Below, in pieces: positions 1-6,000 of a stretch of 6,297 nucleotides of DNA. The first letter of the stretch is position 1, and every line of letters begins with the position of its first letter. This DNA is from an uncultured Bacteroidales bacterium. GTDB taxonomy: Bacteria; Bacteroidota; Bacteroidia; Bacteroidales; JAUNSR01. Location: assembly GCA_947074245.1 (NCBI GenBank), contig CAMTOW010000132.1, positions 1-6,297 of the forward strand, written 5' to 3'. The notes under the pieces are model-generated. The model did not search any database. It saw only the letters and a program-made list of their open reading frames with translations, and had not been told where the DNA came from. The position numbers and the translations under genes were made by a program.

Positions 1-3000
1 TGACATGTAAGTTAAGAATACGTACTATATTCACTTCGTAGAGGATGGTTTTCCCATACAGAGTGTTTTCATTTGTTGTTTCTACTTTCTTATAGACGTT
101 GATTCCGTTGAACCTGTTCATGGTCGAATTTCGATAGATCGGATTCTGAGTCACTTTCACTACATCCGTTTTGTTCTCAGCCAAAGGAATTCTTTCGATC
201 GGATCGACCTGTGTTTCCGTTCGGTTCAAATCCGGATAGGCTTTGAGGCCGACCGATATATTCCAGTTGCCGTAGATGCCCTTGTCTTGTAGCGTAGTCC
301 ACGAGATCCCATCCGCCGAATACAGATTTCCTTTACCATTTACTTCCGGACCTTCATCAAAACCTAGCGGATAAGAGATCGAATTATGCTCTGCATAAAG
401 AGCGATCCTCATTTTCTTACCGGAAGGTACTTTATAAGGCGTTTTCAATGAAACCGTGTTGAAAGCGAACTGACGCACGGAAGGTACATATTGTTGATAA
501 ACCAATCGGTTATTCTCATAAATCAAGACGAACAACGCATCAGGCGGATATTGGATATAGAACTCTATATCGGATACGGAGAGTGATTGATAATTGACCA
601 GATCATCTTCCGTCCATTCTACACCCGCATAATAAGCGCCACCATCGCTGACACCGATCGCATCCACATTTTTACCAGAGTGCCATTTCAGATAGATCTG
701 ATCGCACAGTGCCGGAGCGCTCCAATCCAAACGGATGTCCGAATCAATTTTCGTCAACGATAAATTCGCCGGAGCTTCACAAGACAGCGTGTAGTTGAGG
801 TTGAAAAGCAACGGAGATTCCGTTTCCAGGATACAACCGTTCTCACCGTACATCCTTAATTGATATTCATAATTACCCGGAAGCAGATTGCAGTCGGTAA
901 ACGAAATACCATCAATCGGACGATCGTTTAATTGAACCTGATCGCGGATGATATCGAATGCGTAAATCTGATTGTCGGGAACTGACGATCGAATGTAAAT
1001 CTGATCGATCAATTGCGGTGTCTTGCCGTCACCTTCATGAGCGATCGCAATGTAGCGAACGGACGGTTGGATTTCATATCTGTGTTTATCCCATGCTTCG
1101 GAGGTTTTTATCTCTTGCAAAAGAATAAAGTCAGTTACGCTATTTCCGGAATAAGACACATACACATTGAGTGAGCCTGCTCCGAGTCGATCGAATAAAT
1201 TCGCCGCAGAGAATCCAAAAATGAACGGATCGGAATAGTTTAGCTCCGGTGAGATCAGATAATGCTGGGTCTGACCGTCTACAGCAGGCATCGAGATGAG
1301 AGCCTGCGAACCGGCCAATGCCTGATTGGTCATTTCCGGTACCGTATGCAGCGGATTGTAATAACGCCAAGCACCCGGTTTGCCGATATTCGGGAAGGTA
1401 TAATCATCAAGCAGTATGGTATTGGAACGGGTATAATCCTGATTGTTCCACTCTGATCCGGTGAAAAGTTCAAACGGACTGCCATTTTCCAGATCCGCAC
1501 GGATATCCGATCCGGCAGCTACATAATCCGCAATGGAGATGATCGCATTATATGGCGATGTGGAAGGATAAACCTTCGCTTCGTAATGCAGACTGCAATC
1601 CTCTTGAGAGGTAATCGTAAAGTTTAATTTTCCGGATGGATCGGAATTCGAATCATCCAGGTACACGCTTTGAATCTGATATTCATAATTTCCGGCCGGT
1701 AACTCCTTGTCTGTGAAGTAACGATTGGTAACAGGTACGTCGGTAATCTGTTCGCCATTTCGGAAAATGTGATAACCCGATAAGACCGGATTGCGTTCCA
1801 ATTCGAATAAAGCGATCGTGTTTTTAGGCGAAGCCTGCATGATCGCCGCCAAATAGACGATACCTTCTTCGGACGTAAAGATGGTCAGACCACCCGCGGC
1901 TGAAGATTGTGCACTCACTAATAACGGATAGTCACTCAGATCCAATTCTGTAATCTTATTTCGAGAATTCAAATCATACGTGCATAGGAATACACCGTTA
2001 TAATCTTTCTGTTCGAAAGCATAGATTCGATTGTTGTGATAAGCCGTTCCGAACGCTTTATCGAATGCCGGACCGGATCCGATCTTGGCTCCTTTCTTCG
2101 TGATGAAGATGCTACTTGTCCAGTCGCCCGTTTCGAATCCTCCGTTTCCGTTATCCAACTGTGGAATGTAGGTCGTATGACGAATAATTTCGGATACGGA
2201 GTATTTCGCAATCAGTTTGCGTTCTGTAAAGTCGAGTTGATAAAGAGTCGATTCATTTGCGCCTCCGTAGAAGTAGGTACCGTCGAACGTGATATCACGA
2301 ATCTTATCCACACCGGAAATTACAAATGACTCGATAAAATCTCCCGTCAAGCTGTATTTATTGAATTTTCCCGCAGCGAGAAGCGAGGACGTATACAGAT
2401 ACGTACCGTCAGAGGCAATACCGCTTTCTCCCGATTCATGCGTAGTTCGGTCGAAAATGAAGATCGGATTTTCATTGCCGATTTGAGCATTCTCATTCGG
2501 CAAAGGTAAACTTGCGATCGGCGCATCGGTATTTACCGAATATCCCCAACGAAGGTTGATGTTTCGATTGTACGATACGTTCCCTTCTACCGGTTGCGGT
2601 GCCAGACGATCCCCGATTGGGAATATGCGTGCTGAAACGGTTCCACTCTTATAAGATTCTTTTTCGTTATATACCGCCGAGATCGCGTATTGATAATATC
2701 CCTCTTGCTGAGGCATATCTTCGAAGAACGTATTCTGAACCGGATCGGAATTAATCTTTTCGCCATCGCGATATAAGTTGTAACCCAACAGTTCGGGATT
2801 CTGCATATCTTCATTCGGAGAAAGCGTAAAGGCGATTGCGAAATTGCCTTCGACGGATCCCTGATCGGTTATCAAACTCCAGTTCTTCCCATCTTCGGAG
2901 AAAAGATTGCCTTTGCGGTATTTCGATGGTTTCGTATCCATCGCCAACGGTCTGAATCCAGCCTCATGAACGATTCGGAGCGCGATCATATAATCGCTTC

Positions 3001-6000
3001 CCGGTTCTACATAAATCGATTTGTTCAAAGGTACTGACATCATTTCACCGTATTTCAGGTTTTCGCTTGCAATCGCCTGCGAATGGATGTTGCGACCATC
3101 CTGATATACCTGAACATGGATGTTGTTGACATACTCCTGAAGTTGAAGTTGAATGGAGTCAATCCGCATGTTTTCATAATACTGCAAGTCATCTTTATCC
3201 CAAAGTGCTGCGACAAAGAATAATCCACCTGTGGATTTTCCGAGCGATTCCGTTTGTTCGAAGCTATACCAACTCAGGCGATGTTTCTCCTGAAGGAGCG
3301 CGTAAGGGCTATCCCATGATAAACGAACCGTCGTGTTCTTTTCGACAGAAGCATCCGTATTAAACGGAGCATAGCAACGTAGTCCGATTCGAATATCCAC
3401 TTCTGTATCATCGGAGGACTGAGATACGTTCGACCCGTAAAGAGCCTGAACCGAATACTTGTAATTGCCTCTCAATAGATTCGTATCGTTAAACGAAGTT
3501 TCGGAGATATTTTCCGGAGTAATGAGTTCGTCATTGCGATAAACCCGATATCCGGTCGGTGCATTTTCCGAATCTCCACAAGCCCATTGAAGAGCAACCG
3601 TATGGTTGTCGATCAAATCGGCATTCAGATTCACCGGACGTGGATAATCTGCTTTTTGCGTTACCGAATAAGACGCGATCAAAGTCTGCTGATCCAATTG
3701 TGGAATCGTATAAAGATCCATCTGTGAACTCACTTGATCTCCCAATGATGCATTTAGGGCATCCATTCGGATCTGAATATCAGTGGATTCTCCCGGATTC
3801 AAAGTTCCGTTTAGCGGAGAGAACGTAATTCCGTTGGATAAATCACATAAAGAGAAGTTATAGATTCTCGACGGAGAGTGCTGGAGAATACCAATAAACG
3901 TCAGTTCGCCCTGACGTAAGTCTGTCGAGGAGAATGCTCCCGACGCATATACAGGACCCGTCATCACCGTACCGGATGTAAAACCGGGCAGATTCGACAA
4001 AGAAACCAGCTTCGATGTCAACTCCAATGTCGATAACCGGAACTGGCGTAATGCAGTCAGATTATAACTGTTGTAATTATCGCCTTCGCTGTTTTCGCAA
4101 GAGAACCACAAATAAGGACCTCCCGGTGTATAGTTGTCAAAAGCGCTTCCGGAGATATACAAGCTATATTCGGATATGATCTTCAAACCGAGTTTCACAT
4201 TTCCGTCCATATCAATCCGACAGATGCTGTTGTAATCACCGATCCATAATTCACCGTTGCGCGTATCATACGAAATGTGTTTGATCTGAAGCGACGGCAG
4301 TTCTTTAACGAGGATCTCACCTACAACTTTACGAGCCTTGAGGTCGATCTTATAAATGACATTGGTTTTATTACTTGTATAAACGTATCTTCCGTCGAAC
4401 GTAAGATCCTGAGTTTGGTAATAGAGTTCGTCTACCTGGAACTCTTCCAAGAAATCACCGTTCTTATCATATTTGAAGAAACGTCCCATAAAATACCATG
4501 ACGAACTATAATAATTCTCACCGTCGAAGATCACACCATTCTGTAAATCTCCTCCCGCATTGAATAATTCGGCATTGGAGAAGAAGGCCGATTCATCGCC
4601 GGAACGAGGCGCATAGTTCGGTTGTAGTTTCCAATAAACGGGACCATTGCCGGTATTCGACATCTTAACGGTCGTTTGATCAATCTCTTCTTGTTTGAGT
4701 TCTTTCTCAATTTGATTGAATTCCATTTGGATTCGCGGAGCTGTGATCGGAATCTGGATCTCATTGGTGGAGGATTGAACATCAATAGAGTCTTTATAAT
4801 CGTTGTATCCGTCTTTGATTACCGAAATTTCGTAGCGTCCGGTTTCAATCGCCGGAATCATCCATGTGCCGGATAGGTCGGTTGCACCCTCATAGCAACC
4901 GCCATGAGCTCCTGTTAACTTGACCTGACTCTCAGAAACCTGTTCCGCGCCATTTCGGACAAGAATCGTCGCAGAGCTCCATTCCGGATTCCATACTTTG
5001 ATGTTATCAACATGCCAATAACAAATGTCGTACGCATACGTACCGTGTGCGCGGAATCTGAATTTGAAATTCGGGTGATTCAGTTTATCACTGATGTCAC
5101 ACTGGTAAGTTTCCCAAGGGAACGTGCCTTCTTTGTTGATAATCGTTATCGCATTTTTCCAATTCTGGAAATTATCGGCAGCATCAGCAACCTCAACAGA
5201 TAACGAATCGGGTTGCTGGAATCCCCAGTTCACCAATTTGACATCAAAGCGAATGAATGTATTTTCCGGATCGATCGTGTATAGGTCGCGAGAAACTGCC
5301 GATTGAGAGTAGTTATACAAGCGAGAATAACGATATGTAAGACTTGGATTCATCAGACCGGTCACAAAGTAGTTGATCGACCAGTTGGATGCAGATCCAT
5401 CCGGCAAAGACCATCCCTGCGTCGATAAAGACCAGGTATCGAACGATTCATAGAATGGCAATAAACGCGTGTCTTTCACTTTGGCCGTAACCTTGGCAGG
5501 CGACATCACTTCAGAGCCATCGGAGAATACGGCTGAAACCGAATATTCGTAATTCCCATAATCGGGAACGATATCTTGGTAGTTGGTTTCGGACATCAAC
5601 GCATCATTCAGCTTGACGCCATCGCGATAAAGATTAAATCCAGCCAATTTAACGGCAGATCCTTCACGAGGGCGTACCAGATTGGTTCCGATGAAAATAT
5701 CATCGATCATAAGAATAAACGCATCGTTCGATACGCAATTGATCGTAACGTATTTTGCATCCGCAGGAATATTGAATGATTTAAGAATCCATTCCGCAGG
5801 AACCTCTTCATATTCGCCCAGTGTCAGAAACGTGAAATCGGCAGGCTGTGATCCCGTAAGGGAATAACCTACCCGAATCCGTTCCAATCCGTATTGTTCG
5901 GTAAAACTTCTGACACGAAAACTAAACGTGAATTCTTCATCGAAAGATAATTCCGGGGAGATGATCCAGTCGTTGTTTTTTCCGTCAACAGCGAACGCAG

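Noticed and set aside
1041..1048. GCGATCGC as a cyanobacterial HIP1 element
   Set aside because: A single copy of the octamer in 6.3 kb. HIP1-bearing cyanobacterial genomes carry it far more densely, and the protein family does not suggest cyanobacteria.
290..2911. Sialidase/BNR propeller suggested by the Asp-box-like motifs
   Set aside because: Only one motif per ~150-residue module, each one residue short of the classical spacing, and no arginine triad or other sialidase catalytic residues nearby.
1140..4785. Short minus-strand frames at 1140-1370, 1969-2211, 2587-2814 and 4531-4785
   Set aside because: They are out of phase with the long frame, which encodes recognisable domains across the same bases, and their own translations are low in pattern and unusually rich in Arg and Ser.
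1262..5867. Several short ATG-started plus-strand frames of 60-97 codons (for example 2036-2329, 3559-3828, 4277-4501, 5576-5779)
   Set aside because: All lie antisense to the continuous minus-strand coding frame. Their translations show no domain pattern, none has a convincing ribosome binding site, and some overlap each other. They are shadows of the long gene.
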